Of a stretch of 64,000 nucleotides of DNA, positions 19,411 to 28,613 are shown piece after piece; position 1 is the stretch's first letter, and each line of letters opens with the position of its first letter. A program made the position numbers and the translations under genes. Below the pieces are notes generated by a model that was given only the letters and a program-made list of their open reading frames with translations, had not been told where the DNA came from and did no database searches. This DNA comes from JBEVOS01 sp964563395 (GTDB lineage Bacteria > Pseudomonadota > Alphaproteobacteria > Caulobacterales > Aquidulcibacteraceae), in contig CAZLWK010000018.1 in the NCBI GenBank assembly GCA_964563395.1, positions 1 to 64,000 on the forward strand. Reading direction: 5' to 3'.

Positions 19411-19815
19411 ATGGCGCTCATCGGCGGCTGCTATTGCGGCGCGGTTCGTTATGAAGCGGACGGCCCGCCCATGTTCAAGGCGCTGTGCTATTGCCGCGAG
19501 TGCCAGATCAATTCTGGCGGCGGGCCGAATACGTTCATGATCGTGGCGCCCGCTGGCTTTCGCTACACCAAGGGCGAGCCGCGCGGCTTCAAGCGGCCCG
19601 ATCTTGAAAACGCCGTCACACGCGAATTCTGCGCCACCTGCGGCACACAGCTGATCACCCGCGCGCAGGGCGGCGCGATGGTGGTGCTGAAGGCCGGAAC
19701 GCTCGACGATCCCTCGCAATATGGCGCGCCGCAAAGCGCCATCTATGTGTGCGATAAGCAAAATTATCACGTATTGCCGGAGGGCCTGCCGGCCTTCGAC
19801 AAGCTGCCGGGATGA
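19411..19815 (+). CDS. GFA-family zinc-binding protein
   Basis: A 134-residue protein related to glutathione-dependent formaldehyde-activating enzyme. It has the zinc-binding cysteines GGCYCGAVRYEA (Cys7, Cys9), LCYCREC (Cys26, Cys28, Cys31) and FCATCGTQL (Cys74, Cys77). Many family members are not proven to act on formaldehyde, so only the family call is safe. Its stop overlaps the ATG of the next lipoprotein gene. Confidence 0.88.
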   Translation: MALIGGCYCGAVRYEADGPPMFKALCYCRECQINSGGGPNTFMIVAPAGFRYTKGEPRGFKRPDLENAVTREFCATCGTQLITRAQGGAMVVLKAGTLDDPSQYGAPQSAIYVCDKQNYHVLPEGLPAFDKLPG

Positions 19816-20405
19816 AGCGTCTCTTCCTGGCGTGTGGCGCGCTTGTGCTTGCGGCCTGCTCTTCGGAGCCTGCGGCGCCGCCGGTTCTCTATCTCACGTG
19901 TGAAGCATTCCCGGCCGACATGAGCGGCGAGACTCTCGCACGTCTTCACGGCGAGGCGGCGCTGTCCGAGGAGGTCGTCTCCGGTCCCGAAGGCGCGCAG
20001 ACCCGCGTCACCGTTCTTTATGCAGCCGATCCCGCCAAGCGCTTGGAAATCGTCTGGAGCGATCCCGCGCGAAGGAGCGGATTCGTTTCCGCGAACACCG
20101 CCGGCGAGAGCAGCGAATGGATCGGCCCGGCCGGCATTCGCGTGGGTCAGGCCATGACCAACGTGCAACGCGCGAACGGCGGCCCGTTCAAGCTGTGGGG
20201 CTTCGATTGGGATTATGGCGGCTGGGTTTCCGATTGGAATGGCGGCGCCATCGCGCAATCCGCCGATGGATGTGTGACGACCGTGCGGTTCCAGCCGACA
20301 GTGACGCCTTACGAGAAAGTCATGGGAGATTCCGAGTTCGCCTCGGACGACGCCGATATGCGCGCCGCCATTCCGCGCGTTCAGGAATTCGGGATTCGCC
20401 GCTAA
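19812..20405 (+). CDS. Putative lipoprotein of unknown function
   Basis: A 197-residue protein with a signal sequence and lipobox LAAC (cleavage before Cys16). The body is a predicted beta-rich, Trp-containing soluble domain (FKLWGFDWDYGGWVSDWNGG) with no recognised family. It overlaps the preceding GFA gene by 4 bases (ATGA), so the two are translationally coupled. Confidence 0.75.
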   Translation: MKRLFLACGALVLAACSSEPAAPPVLYLTCEAFPADMSGETLARLHGEAALSEEVVSGPEGAQTRVTVLYAADPAKRLEIVWSDPARRSGFVSANTAGESSEWIGPAGIRVGQAMTNVQRANGGPFKLWGFDWDYGGWVSDWNGGAIAQSADGCVTTVRFQPTVTPYEKVMGDSEFASDDADMRAAIPRVQEFGIRR

Positions 20406-20572
20406 ACACGCCCGCGGTCGCAGAAAATTTCGCCCCCGAAGCTTCTCACGGCTTTGTCATCGCCGTTTTCCCAACTTGAAGAGGCTCTTCAGCCGCCGTT
20501 CAGGTAGCAAGCCGCGAAGTGCGCACGCGGGGCTTGCGCCGTTCGCGGCGCGGGTGTGCACGGGAGCATTTC

Positions 20573-21526
20573 ATGGTTCGCAGAATAGGCAATGACGACC
20601 GCAACATCTTGCGCGGTACGCTGAGCTCCGACGAATTGTTCGGACGCGGCGGAGACGACGATCTCTTCGGCCTCGATGGAAACGATTTTCTCGACGGCGG
20701 CTCGGGCGCGGATCGCATCTATGGCGGAGCGGGGTCGGATCGCATCTTCGGCAGAGGCGAAGACGACCTCATGTATGGCGACGCAGGCGCCGATTTCATC
20801 TATGGCGAGTCCGGCAACGACACCGCCTATGGCGGCGTGGGCGCGGACACCATCATCGGCGACGCCGGCAATGATTCGCTCTATGGCGACGCGGGCGCCG
20901 ATATCATCTCCGGCGGCGGCGAAGATGATTTCATTGTCGGCGGAAACGCCGCCGATCTCAGCGTCGACAATCTCGATGGCGGCGATGGCAACGACATCAT
21001 CTTCGGCGGCGGCGGCGGCGATCGCATCCTCGGCGGCGATGGCAATGACGATCTCAATGGCGACGCCGGCGACGATTTCATCTTCGGCGGCAGCGGCAAT
21101 GACGACATCACCGGCGGCGCCGGACGCGACACCATTCGCGCCGGTTCGGACAATGACGTGGTTTTTGGCGGCGCTGGAGATGATTTCATCTATGGCGAAG
21201 GCGGCGACGATATCCTCCGTGGCGAAGCCGGCAATGATCTGATCGTCGGCGCAGGCGGCGGCGATCATCTCTATGGCGGCGCCGGCAATGACCGCATCAT
21301 CGGCGGCGAAGGCGACGACACGGCCTATTTCTCCGCCGGCATCGAGAATTACGTATTCTCGCAAGGCGCGGGCGGGGCGCTCGTTGTACGTCACCTCAAC
21401 GGAACGGATGGCACGGACACTGTGTCGGACGTCGATCAGTTGAGTTTCGGCGGCAGCGCGATCTCGTTCTCGGCGGCGTTCGAATTGATCGGCGTCGCGC
21501 CGGGCAATTACGACACGATCATCTGA
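20573..21526 (+). CDS. RTX calcium-binding repeat protein (hemolysin-type), probably type I secreted
   Basis: About 250 of 317 residues are glycine/aspartate-rich nonapeptide repeats of the GGxGxDxhx type (for example GGSGADRIYGGAGSDRIFG), which wind into calcium-binding parallel beta-rolls. There is no N-terminal signal peptide and no catalytic domain. The non-repeat C-terminus (from about residue 250) ends in a short acidic/hydrophobic tail as expected for a type I secretion signal. The ATG at 20573 has a GGGAG site upstream. No TolC/ABC/MFP secretion genes are nearby. Confidence 0.88.
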   Translation: MVRRIGNDDRNILRGTLSSDELFGRGGDDDLFGLDGNDFLDGGSGADRIYGGAGSDRIFGRGEDDLMYGDAGADFIYGESGNDTAYGGVGADTIIGDAGNDSLYGDAGADIISGGGEDDFIVGGNAADLSVDNLDGGDGNDIIFGGGGGDRILGGDGNDDLNGDAGDDFIFGGSGNDDITGGAGRDTIRAGSDNDVVFGGAGDDFIYGEGGDDILRGEAGNDLIVGAGGGDHLYGGAGNDRIIGGEGDDTAYFSAGIENYVFSQGAGGALVVRHLNGTDGTDTVSDVDQLSFGGSAISFSAAFELIGVAPGNYDTII

Positions 21527-21532
21527 CGCTTG

Positions 21533-21569
21533 CGCGCCCGGGAGGCTTCGCGCCTCCCGGGCGCGTTTG
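21533..21569. terminator. Bidirectional terminator between the RTX gene and phoD
   Basis: A perfect 14-bp GC-rich stem (21533-21546 with 21552-21565) with a 5-base loop and a short T-run on the plus strand. It lies between two convergent genes and reaches to within a base of the phoD-like stop codon. Confidence 0.8.
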
Positions 21570-23246
21570 TCAGGCGCTCACGCTCCATGCGCCCGGTCCG
21601 GCCGTGGCGCTGGCGGCGGATGTGAGTTTGGTGGCGCTGACGGGGCCGCGCGCCTGTGTTTTCACGTCGCTGACGGCGCGCCATTCGGCTTCGCAGGCTT
21701 CGCGCGTCAGCTTGAAATAGCCGTAGCCGCGATTGGTCAGATCCAAGAACGCCATGTGCGGATTGGCGCTCTTCATCATCGCCTCGCGTTCGCCCGGCTG
21801 CGCCTCGGTGAGCGCGCGTTCGAAGCCAGGGGAGGTGACCGAGCCGCCGGCGAACTCGATCGCCGCGAGCCGCCCGCCGCCGGAAGCCTCTAGATTGTTC
21901 ACCCAGGTGTTGTGGCTGTCGCCGCCGATGATCAGCGCGTTCGCGCCGTGCGTGGCGCAGGCGTCGAGCAGGCGCGCGCGCGCCGCTGGATAGCCGTCCC
22001 AGGCATCGAGATTCCAGGGCAGGCCAAGCTGCGCGACGCGCTCGGCCATGGCGTACCAATTATTGCTGCTCGCGCTGGGCGGCAGTAGGCGCGTGATGCC
22101 GGCGGGGGCGCGTTGCTCGCCCACGACAAGCTGTTGCGCCAGCACCTGCCAGGTTTGGCCGCGACGTTTGCTGTCGCCCAGCGCGCGCGCCATCCAGCTT
22201 TCCTGATCCGCGCCGAGCAACGTGCGCGCGGGATTGTTGAGCTGGTCGCGCTGAAAGCGCTCCACGGCGGCGCGCATGTCGGCGCCCGGCGCCATCACTT
22301 GGGGCAGAAGATCGGTCTGATAATTGAGCTGCTTGTCACGGCCGACATAGCGCGTGTCCATCAGCACGATGCGCGCAAGATCGCCCCAATCGAGCATACG
22401 ATTGATGGCGATGCTCGTCGTCGCCGCGCGGCGGATCGGCATCCAGTCGAAATAGGCTTTCGAGGCGGCCGCGACGCGATCAGCCCATGTTCCCTCCGTG
22501 CCTTCCTGATGGTTCTGCGCGCCATCCTTGTAGGTGTCGTTGGTGATCTCGTGATCGTCCCACACGGCGCTCAGCGGTTTGAGGCGGCGCAATTCCTGCA
22601 GATCCGGATCGGCATGGTAGGAGGCGTAGCGCTGATAATAATCCGCAAGGCGCACGGTTTCGCCGATCGGCTCGATCATGCGGCCGGGCACGGCATCCTG
22701 CGCGCTTGGATACATGCCGCGCGGGCCTTCATACATGTAATCGCCCAGATGCAGCGCAAGCTCGATATCTTCCCGCGCGGCGGCGTCGCCATAGGCGTGG
22801 AAATAGCCGTAAGGCAGATTTGAGCAGGAGAAAAACGCCGCGCTGAGACTTGCGGCGGCGCCTTCCGGCGCGGTGCGCGTGCGTCCGGTGACGGACGGGC
22901 CCGAGCCTGACAGGAATCGGTAGAAATAGGCGCGCCCCGGCTGCAAGCCGCGCGCATCCACTTTCACGCAATAATCATTCGCCGCACGCGCTTCGGCGCG
23001 CCCGCGCCGCGCCACGCGGCGGAAGCTTTCGTCCTCGCTGATCTCCCAGCCGATGCGGCCATCGCCCGCGCTCGGCTGGAAACGCGTCCAAAGAATGATC
23101 GCTCGCGACAACGGATCGCCCGAGGCGATTCCATGCGTGAACTGGCCTTGCGAAAAGCTGCGCGCCCAGGCGGGAATGGGCGCGGCCGCGAGGCTCGCCC
23201 CGGCAAGCGATGCGCCAGCCAACAGTGCGCGGCGGGAAAGCTGCAT
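21570..23246 (-). CDS. phoD: PhoD-like alkaline phosphatase/phosphodiesterase
   Basis: A secreted metallophosphatase of 558 residues. The Tat signal has the twin-arginine SRRALLAG and exits near PAWARS. Next come the PhoD N-terminal domain (FTHGIASGDPLSRAIILWTR) and the metallophosphatase core with FFSCSNLP, LHLGDYMYEG, WDDHEITND and GGDSHNTWV. PhoD enzymes use Ca2+/Fe3+ and release phosphate from mono- and diesters in the periplasm or outside the cell. It lies 18 bases after the alpha/beta-hydrolase gene on the same strand. Confidence 0.92.
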   Translation of the reverse strand: MQLSRRALLAGASLAGASLAAAPIPAWARSFSQGQFTHGIASGDPLSRAIILWTRFQPSAGDGRIGWEISEDESFRRVARRGRAEARAANDYCVKVDARGLQPGRAYFYRFLSGSGPSVTGRTRTAPEGAAASLSAAFFSCSNLPYGYFHAYGDAAAREDIELALHLGDYMYEGPRGMYPSAQDAVPGRMIEPIGETVRLADYYQRYASYHADPDLQELRRLKPLSAVWDDHEITNDTYKDGAQNHQEGTEGTWADRVAAASKAYFDWMPIRRAATTSIAINRMLDWGDLARIVLMDTRYVGRDKQLNYQTDLLPQVMAPGADMRAAVERFQRDQLNNPARTLLGADQESWMARALGDSKRRGQTWQVLAQQLVVGEQRAPAGITRLLPPSASSNNWYAMAERVAQLGLPWNLDAWDGYPAARARLLDACATHGANALIIGGDSHNTWVNNLEASGGGRLAAIEFAGGSVTSPGFERALTEAQPGEREAMMKSANPHMAFLDLTNRGYGYFKLTREACEAEWRAVSDVKTQARGPVSATKLTSAASATAGPGAWSVSA

Positions 23247-23264
23247 ATTCGTCTCCTGTAGGGA

Positions 23265-24263
23265 TTAGATCGGGGCCGCGGCGGCGGCGGTGTCCGCTGG
23301 CGCTGGCGGCGCGATGCGCGCGAGGAATTCAGCGACGACACGCGCGGACTCCTCTGGAATCTCTTCCATCGGCACATGGCCGACGTTCTCGAACTCGACA
23401 TAGGTCGCGTTCGGTATCGTTTCGCCGAACCGGCGGCCATGTTCGACGGGAATGAGATTGTCCTGATCGCCGTGCAGAACGAGCGTTGGCGCGGCGATCT
23501 GCGCCATCAGCGCTTCGCTCGCCGGCACGCCTTGTTCGATATTGCGCAGAATGTCGCGATGTCCCGGCGCGCGCGACAGCTCCACATAGCGGTCGATCAT
23601 TGCGTCATCGACCTTGCTCTGATCGGCGAAGGCCGCGCGAATGCCCTGCGCCACGAACGGCCGATTATCGAGATCGCGCAGCAAGGGCCCGATCAGCGGA
23701 TGATTGATCAGCGAAAAGATGATCGGGCCGCGCGGATTGCGCGGGCCCTCGCGTGGCCAGCCGGCGGCATTCACCAGGATCAACCCGTTCAGGCGTTCGG
23801 GATGCACGATCGCGAAGCGCCAAGCGACGCCTCCGCCCATCGAATTGCCGCCGAGTACGAAACGCTCGAGCGCCAGCTTGTCGGCGAACTCGTGGACGAT
23901 GGCGACAAAGCCTTCGCGCGAGGCGGCGTAGTTTTCCGGCGCGCGCGTCAGGCCGTGGCCCGGCAGATCGAGCGTGATGACGCGATAATGAAAGCCGAGC
24001 AGCGCGACCCAAGGCTCCCACGTATGCACGGAGGCCGAATAGCCGTGCACCAATACCACGGGCGGGCCGTCGCGATTGCCTTGATCGCGATAATGCAGGC
24101 GCACGCCGTCGCTCATCTCCATGTAAGCCGAGGCGGGCCCGCCATATTTGGCTTCCAGCGTCTCGTAAGGGATGTCGCCGCGGCGCAGGGCGAAATAACC
24201 GGCGACGGCCACGATCAGCGCGGCCAGCACGATCGCGCCCAGCCCGACCAGAATTCGTTTCAT
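23265..24263 (-). CDS. Membrane-anchored alpha/beta hydrolase
   Basis: An N-terminal transmembrane helix (residues 4-25) followed by an alpha/beta-hydrolase fold. The oxyanion region is LVHGYSASVHTWEP, nucleophile Ser141 is in GGNSMGGGVAW, acid Asp268 in HGDQDNLIP and His296 in NVGHVPMEE. It probably faces the periplasm. The substrate is unknown, since the family includes esterases, lipases and C-C hydrolases. It is co-oriented with phoD and probably in one transcript. Confidence 0.88.
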   Translation of the reverse strand: MKRILVGLGAIVLAALIVAVAGYFALRRGDIPYETLEAKYGGPASAYMEMSDGVRLHYRDQGNRDGPPVVLVHGYSASVHTWEPWVALLGFHYRVITLDLPGHGLTRAPENYAASREGFVAIVHEFADKLALERFVLGGNSMGGGVAWRFAIVHPERLNGLILVNAAGWPREGPRNPRGPIIFSLINHPLIGPLLRDLDNRPFVAQGIRAAFADQSKVDDAMIDRYVELSRAPGHRDILRNIEQGVPASEALMAQIAAPTLVLHGDQDNLIPVEHGRRFGETIPNATYVEFENVGHVPMEEIPEESARVVAEFLARIAPPAPADTAAAAAPI

Positions 24264-24333
24264 TCTTCTTGTCTCCCCGCGCCACCATCGCCGCCTCGCA
24301 TGACAGGGGCAAGACAGTTTGACGTGTCCGCCG

Positions 24334-25107
24334 TCAGCCTTCGCCGCAGGTCGGGCAGGCGGGGTCGGCCGGCAGGCGCACGGTGCGCGTTTCGCTCGAA
24401 AGACCGTCGAACAAGAGGATGCGCCCAGCCAGGCTCTCGCCGGCGCCCGCGATCTCCTTGACCGCCTCCAGCGCCATCAGCGTCCCGGCGACCCCCGTCA
24501 GCGCGCCGACAACGCCTACCTGCGCGCATGTCTCGGCCTCGGGCGGAATGTCAGGCACGAAGCAGCGATAACAAGGCAGGCGCTCGGCGGGCGGGCGGCC
24601 CTTGGTGAGCCCGGATTTGAAGGTGGCGATCTGTGCGTCCCAGCGCCCCACGGCGCCGGAGATCAGCGGCGTGGCGAGCGCATGGCAGGCCGCATTGACC
24701 GCGAAGCGCGTTTTGAAATCGTCGCAGCCGTCGAGCACCAGCGAAACGTCGGCGAGCAGCATTGCGGCATTGTCTTCCGTTAGTCGCGTCGCATGCGTCT
24801 CCACCACCACATACGGATTGAGCGCGCTTATCGCTTCAGCGGCGCGCGCCGTTTTCGCGGCGCCGACGTCCCCCGTGCGATACAGGATTTGGCGCTGCAG
24901 ATTGGACAGCGAAACCGCGTCGTCGTCGATGAGCCGCAGCCGGCCCACGCCCGCCGCCGCGAGATAGAGCGCCGCCGGCGCCCCAAGCCCGCCCATGCCG
25001 ACGAGCGCCACGCAGGCGCGCTTCAAGGCCTGCTGACCTGGCCCGCCAATCTCCTTGAGCATGATGTGGCGCGCATAGCGCTCCCGCTCCTCGGCGGAGA
25101 GGCTCAT
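24334..25107 (-). CDS. moeB: MoeB/ThiF-family adenylyltransferase
   Basis: An E1-like enzyme that adenylates the C-terminal Gly-Gly of a small sulfur-carrier protein (MoaD or ThiS). The 257 residues show the ATP-binding GMGGLG (37-42), the DDDAVSLSNLQRQ motif and the zinc-binding pairs CYRC and CPTC. There is no rhodanese domain. The ATG at 25107 overlaps the preceding lipoprotein stop (ATGA). Co-transcription with cysK suggests supply of sulfur for molybdopterin or thiamine synthesis; which carrier it serves cannot be decided here. Confidence 0.88.
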   Translation of the reverse strand: MSLSAEERERYARHIMLKEIGGPGQQALKRACVALVGMGGLGAPAALYLAAAGVGRLRLIDDDAVSLSNLQRQILYRTGDVGAAKTARAAEAISALNPYVVVETHATRLTEDNAAMLLADVSLVLDGCDDFKTRFAVNAACHALATPLISGAVGRWDAQIATFKSGLTKGRPPAERLPCYRCFVPDIPPEAETCAQVGVVGALTGVAGTLMALEAVKEIAGAGESLAGRILLFDGLSSETRTVRLPADPACPTCGEG

Positions 25108-25625
25108 GGCGCCGCGCACCCAATCCGCCGCCAGGGACCGGCGGCGATCGACGGGCGGTCAATCAAATCATACCAGAAGCGCGCGCCGATCGCGGGCGCG
25201 ATGATGTAGTCCGGCGCTGGCTCTCCGGATTGCGGGATCGATAGGTTCCGCAGATCGGCGTCAAGCACAACGAGGTCGTCATTATTGCCGTCCCCTTCGG
25301 GCGCCGGCGCATCTTCGATCGCGGGATCGGCGATTTCGCCCAGGAACACGCGGCCAAATCCCATGCTCTGCACGAAGGAAAACCAGAAGACGTGGCCGCG
25401 CGCCTCCACCCGTATCGCCAGATCGCTGAACGCATTGACCGGGTGCGGCGTCTTCACGAGGCGCAGCGCGGCCACGCCGTCGGGCGAGGCGTAGAGCGCG
25501 CGCTCGGCCGGGCATGCTTCGCGCAGCGCCGCTGTCTCGGTGAAAACCGGGGTCGGCGGCAGGCTCGCGCACGCGCCGACGACAAGCGCGAGCGCGGCGC
25601 CGGCGAGTGGGTGCAGGCGCCTCAC
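25104..25625 (-). CDS. Putative lipoprotein of unknown function
   Basis: A 173-residue protein with a hydrophobic signal and lipobox VGAC. I recognise no domain in the body, which ends in a Trp/Pro-rich segment. It is sandwiched between cysK and moeB with 4-base overlaps on both sides, so all three are translationally coupled on the minus strand in the order cysK, lipoprotein, moeB. Confidence 0.75.
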   Translation of the reverse strand: MRRLHPLAGAALALVVGACASLPPTPVFTETAALREACPAERALYASPDGVAALRLVKTPHPVNAFSDLAIRVEARGHVFWFSFVQSMGFGRVFLGEIADPAIEDAPAPEGDGNNDDLVVLDADLRNLSIPQSGEPAPDYIIAPAIGARFWYDLIDRPSIAAGPWRRIGCAAP

Positions 25626-26590
25626 AGTCCTTCGAACAGCGCCGTCGACAGATAGCGCTCCGCGAAGGAGGGGATGATGGCGACGATCCGCTTGCCCTTG
25701 GCTTCCGGCCGCGCGGCGATCTTCAACGCCGCCGCGAGGGCGGCGCCGGAAGAAATGCCGCCGGGCAGGCCTTCCAGCCGCGCCGTTTCGCGCGCGACCG
25801 CGAAGGCTTCTTCGTTGGAGACGGTCAGCACCTCGTCGATCACGGCGCGGTCGACATTCTCCGGCACGAAGCCCGCGCCGATGCCTTGTATCTTGTGCGG
25901 CCCAGGCTGGCCGCCCGACAGCACTGGGGAGGCTTCCGGCTCCACCGCCACGATCTTCAAGTTCGGCAAGCGCGGCTTCAGCACCTGGCCGACGCCCGTG
26001 ATGGTGCCGCCCGTGCCGACGCCGGAGACGAAATAATCGAGCGCGCCGCCCGTATCGTTCCAGATTTCCTCCGCCGTCGTGCGCCTATGGATCGCGGGAT
26101 TGGCTGGATTGGCGAATTGCTGCGGCATCACCGCCTTGGGATTTTGCGCGACGATTTCCTTCGCCTTGGCCACGGCGCCCTTCATGCCTTCCGGTCCGGG
26201 CGTGAGCACAAGTTCGGCGCCGAGAAAGGCGAGCATCTTGCGCCGCTCGATCGACATCGTCTCCGGCATGACGAGGATCAGCCGATAACCGCGCTGCGCG
26301 GCGACGAAGGCGAGCGCGATGCCGGTGTTGCCGCTGGTGGGCTCCACGATGACGCTGTCCGCGCCCAGCTTGCCGTCAGCCTCCAGCGCTTCGATCATCG
26401 CCGCGCCGATGCGGTCCTTCACCGAGGCGATCGGATTGAAGAATTCCAGCTTGCCGATGATTTCGGCGTCGACGCCATGCGCCTTCGCCAGCTTCGGCAG
26501 ACGCACCAGCGGCGTGTCGCCGATGGTCTCGGTGATGTTCTCATAGATCCTGCCGCGGCCGGGGGGCTTCAGCGCGCCTGAATCAGCCAT
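25622..26590 (-). CDS. cysK: Cysteine synthase A (O-acetylserine sulfhydrylase)
   Basis: A PLP enzyme that makes L-cysteine from O-acetylserine and sulfide. The PLP lysine is Lys58 in NPIASVKDRIG. The substrate-binding loop TSGNTGIAL and the phosphate-binding glycine-rich loop GVGTGGTITG are intact. The 322-residue length fits CysK. AAGGAG precedes the ATG. It is the first gene of the cysK-lipoprotein-moeB unit. Confidence 0.95.
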   Translation of the reverse strand: MADSGALKPPGRGRIYENITETIGDTPLVRLPKLAKAHGVDAEIIGKLEFFNPIASVKDRIGAAMIEALEADGKLGADSVIVEPTSGNTGIALAFVAAQRGYRLILVMPETMSIERRKMLAFLGAELVLTPGPEGMKGAVAKAKEIVAQNPKAVMPQQFANPANPAIHRRTTAEEIWNDTGGALDYFVSGVGTGGTITGVGQVLKPRLPNLKIVAVEPEASPVLSGGQPGPHKIQGIGAGFVPENVDRAVIDEVLTVSNEEAFAVARETARLEGLPGGISSGAALAAALKIAARPEAKGKRIVAIIPSFAERYLSTALFEGL

Positions 26591-26686
26591 CGGTGGCTCC
26601 TTCGCTGTTTTCCCAAGGGTTACAGGCTCCGTCCGGGCCGGCCAAGCGACACTTGCTGCCGGCTTGCTTTAGCCCTTCTCAAGTTC

Positions 26687-28102
26687 GTGACCGCCGCAAG
26701 GTCATGGCTGGCGCCGGCCGATGGGCGCCCTAAGCTGGCGGAAAACCAGATAGGGCAGGCCAGTTTGACAGACGCAACTCTCGGCGCCGCCAGCGCCCCC
26801 TCGGCGCCGGTCGTGAGCCCGGCTTACCGCACCTATGCGCTATGGCTTCTGCTGGTCATTTACATCTTCAATTTCATCGACCGGTCGGTGGTGAACATCC
26901 TGGCCGAGCCGATCAAGGAGGAGTTGAATCTCGCCGATTGGCAGCTTGGCCTGATGAGCGGGTTCGCCTTCGCCATTTTCTACACCGTGCTCGGCCTGCC
27001 GATCGCGCGGCTGGCGGAGCGGCGCAACCGGGCCGTCATCATCTCCATTTCGGTCGCCGTTTGGAGCGCGTTCACGGCGATCTGCGGGCTCGCGCAGAAC
27101 TTTATCCAGCTCGTGCTGGCGCGGATCGGCGTGGGCGTGGGCGAGGCGGGCTGCACGCCGCCGGCGCACTCGCTGATCAGCGATTACGTGCCGAAAGAGC
27201 AGCGCGCCTCCGCGCTCGCCTTCTATTCCATGGGCACGCCGCTCGGCGGGCTCGTGGGGCTCGTCGTCGGCGGTCTGGTCGCGGACGCCTATGGTTGGCG
27301 CGCCGCCTTCTTCGTGTGCGGCATACCGGGCCTTTTCCTGGCCGTGCTCGCTTTCTTCACCTTGGTCGAGCCGCGCACCAAGGCGGCGATGAAAGCGATC
27401 CAAGCCGCCGCCCCAACCGCATCGGTGCGCGAAGTCGTGCGCGCGCTGATGAAGAAGCGCACTTTTTGGATGATTTCCGGCGCCGTCGCGATCATCGCCT
27501 TTCTCGGCTATGGCCACTCGGCCTTCACCGCGTCCTTCTTCCTGCGCGTGCACGGGCCAGAGGTCGCCGCGCTCGCCGCCGAATTTGGGCTGCAATCGAT
27601 CGGCTTCTTGGGGCTCGCGCTTGGCCTCGTGGGCGGGCTTTCCGGCGCCGTCGGCGCGTTCGTCGGCGGCCTCATCGCCGACCGCTACGGCATGCGCGAT
27701 TTGCGCGCCTATATGAGCGTGCCGGCGATCGCGGGCCTCATCTCCATGGTGCTCTACGCTTTCGCGCTCACGCGCGACAGCGCCGCGCTCACGCTCGGCC
27801 TCCTCGCCATCAATGGCGTGCTCGCTTCGCTGTGGTACGGCCCCGTTTACGCCACCGCGCAAAGCATCGTGCCCGCCCATATGCGGGCGACGACCGCCGC
27901 GGTGCTGCTCTTCATCGTCAATCTGATTGGGCTTGGCCTTGGGCCGCTGCTCACCGGCCTTCTCAGCGACGTGCTCGCCGCCTCGATGGGCCCGGGCGAG
28001 GGGATACGCTGGTCGCTGATCGGCACAGGAATCCTGGCGATCCCGGCTTTCTTCTTCTTCTGGATCGCGCGCCGCTCGATCCGGGAGGATGCTGTGGGCT
28101 AG
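26687..28102 (+). CDS. Major facilitator superfamily transporter (spinster-like)
   Basis: Twelve predicted transmembrane helices in about 470 residues. The N-half contains FNFIDRSVVNILAEPIKEEL and the loop 2-3 motif GLPIARLAERRNR, both typical of the spinster/MFS_1 group, and GVGVGEAGCTPPAHSLISDY in helix 4-5. The substrate is not predictable. The start is uncertain: the frame opens at GTG 26687, while TTG at 26765 would remove a poorly structured N-terminal tail. The stop shares bases with that of the convergent dut gene. Confidence 0.88.
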   Translation: MTAARSWLAPADGRPKLAENQIGQASLTDATLGAASAPSAPVVSPAYRTYALWLLLVIYIFNFIDRSVVNILAEPIKEELNLADWQLGLMSGFAFAIFYTVLGLPIARLAERRNRAVIISISVAVWSAFTAICGLAQNFIQLVLARIGVGVGEAGCTPPAHSLISDYVPKEQRASALAFYSMGTPLGGLVGLVVGGLVADAYGWRAAFFVCGIPGLFLAVLAFFTLVEPRTKAAMKAIQAAAPTASVREVVRALMKKRTFWMISGAVAIIAFLGYGHSAFTASFFLRVHGPEVAALAAEFGLQSIGFLGLALGLVGGLSGAVGAFVGGLIADRYGMRDLRAYMSVPAIAGLISMVLYAFALTRDSAALTLGLLAINGVLASLWYGPVYATAQSIVPAHMRATTAAVLLFIVNLIGLGLGPLLTGLLSDVLAASMGPGEGIRWSLIGTGILAIPAFFFFWIARRSIREDAVG

Positions 28103-28557
28103 CTCCTCCCCGTGGAGCCGAAGCCGCCCGCGCCGCGCGCGCTGTCCGGCAAAGTCTCCACCACGCGCCAAGCGCCCTGCGTCACCGGCGCGATCACCAT
28201 CTGGGCTATGCGCTCGCCGCGGCGGATCGTGAACGGCTCTTGGCCGAGATTGATCAGGATCACTTTGAGTTCGCCGCGATAATCGGCGTCCACCGTGCCG
28301 GGCGAATTGAGGCAGGTGATTCCGTGCTTCAAGGCGAGGCCCGAGCGCGGACGCACCTGCGCTTCAAAACCGTCGGGCAGCGCGATCGTGAGGCCGGTGG
28401 GCGTCAGATAGCGCTCACCCGGTTGCAGAACGACCGGCGCGTCCTCCGGGATCGCGGCGCGCAAATCCATCCCCGCCGATTGCGCGGTTTCGTACGCCGG
28501 CAGCGCCAGCCCCGAAAAATGCGGCAGCGGCGCCACGTCGATCGTGATCGTCTGCAT
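28099..28557 (-). CDS. dut: dUTP diphosphatase
   Basis: A trimeric enzyme hydrolysing dUTP to dUMP, keeping uracil out of DNA. All five family motifs are visible in 152 residues: AGMDLRA, RPRSGLALKHGI, NSPGTVDADYRGE, RGERIAQMV and the C-terminal GGFGSTGR arm. The ATG at 28557 has GGAG six bases upstream and gives the usual length; an ATG at 28569 is possible. It lies next to coaBC, ubiB and ubiE, an order seen in many alphaproteobacteria. Confidence 0.95.
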   Translation of the reverse strand: MQTITIDVAPLPHFSGLALPAYETAQSAGMDLRAAIPEDAPVVLQPGERYLTPTGLTIALPDGFEAQVRPRSGLALKHGITCLNSPGTVDADYRGELKVILINLGQEPFTIRRGERIAQMVIAPVTQGAWRVVETLPDSARGAGGFGSTGRS

Positions 28558-28613
28558 GTCTGACTCCATCGCTGCTGATGGCTTGAGTCGGGGCGCCGTG
28601 ATAAGTTTCAGTC

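Noticed and set aside
20489..21394. Long antisense frame over the RTX repeats, Ala/Ile-rich
   Set aside because: The regular pattern simply mirrors the glycine/aspartate repeats of the plus-strand RTX gene.
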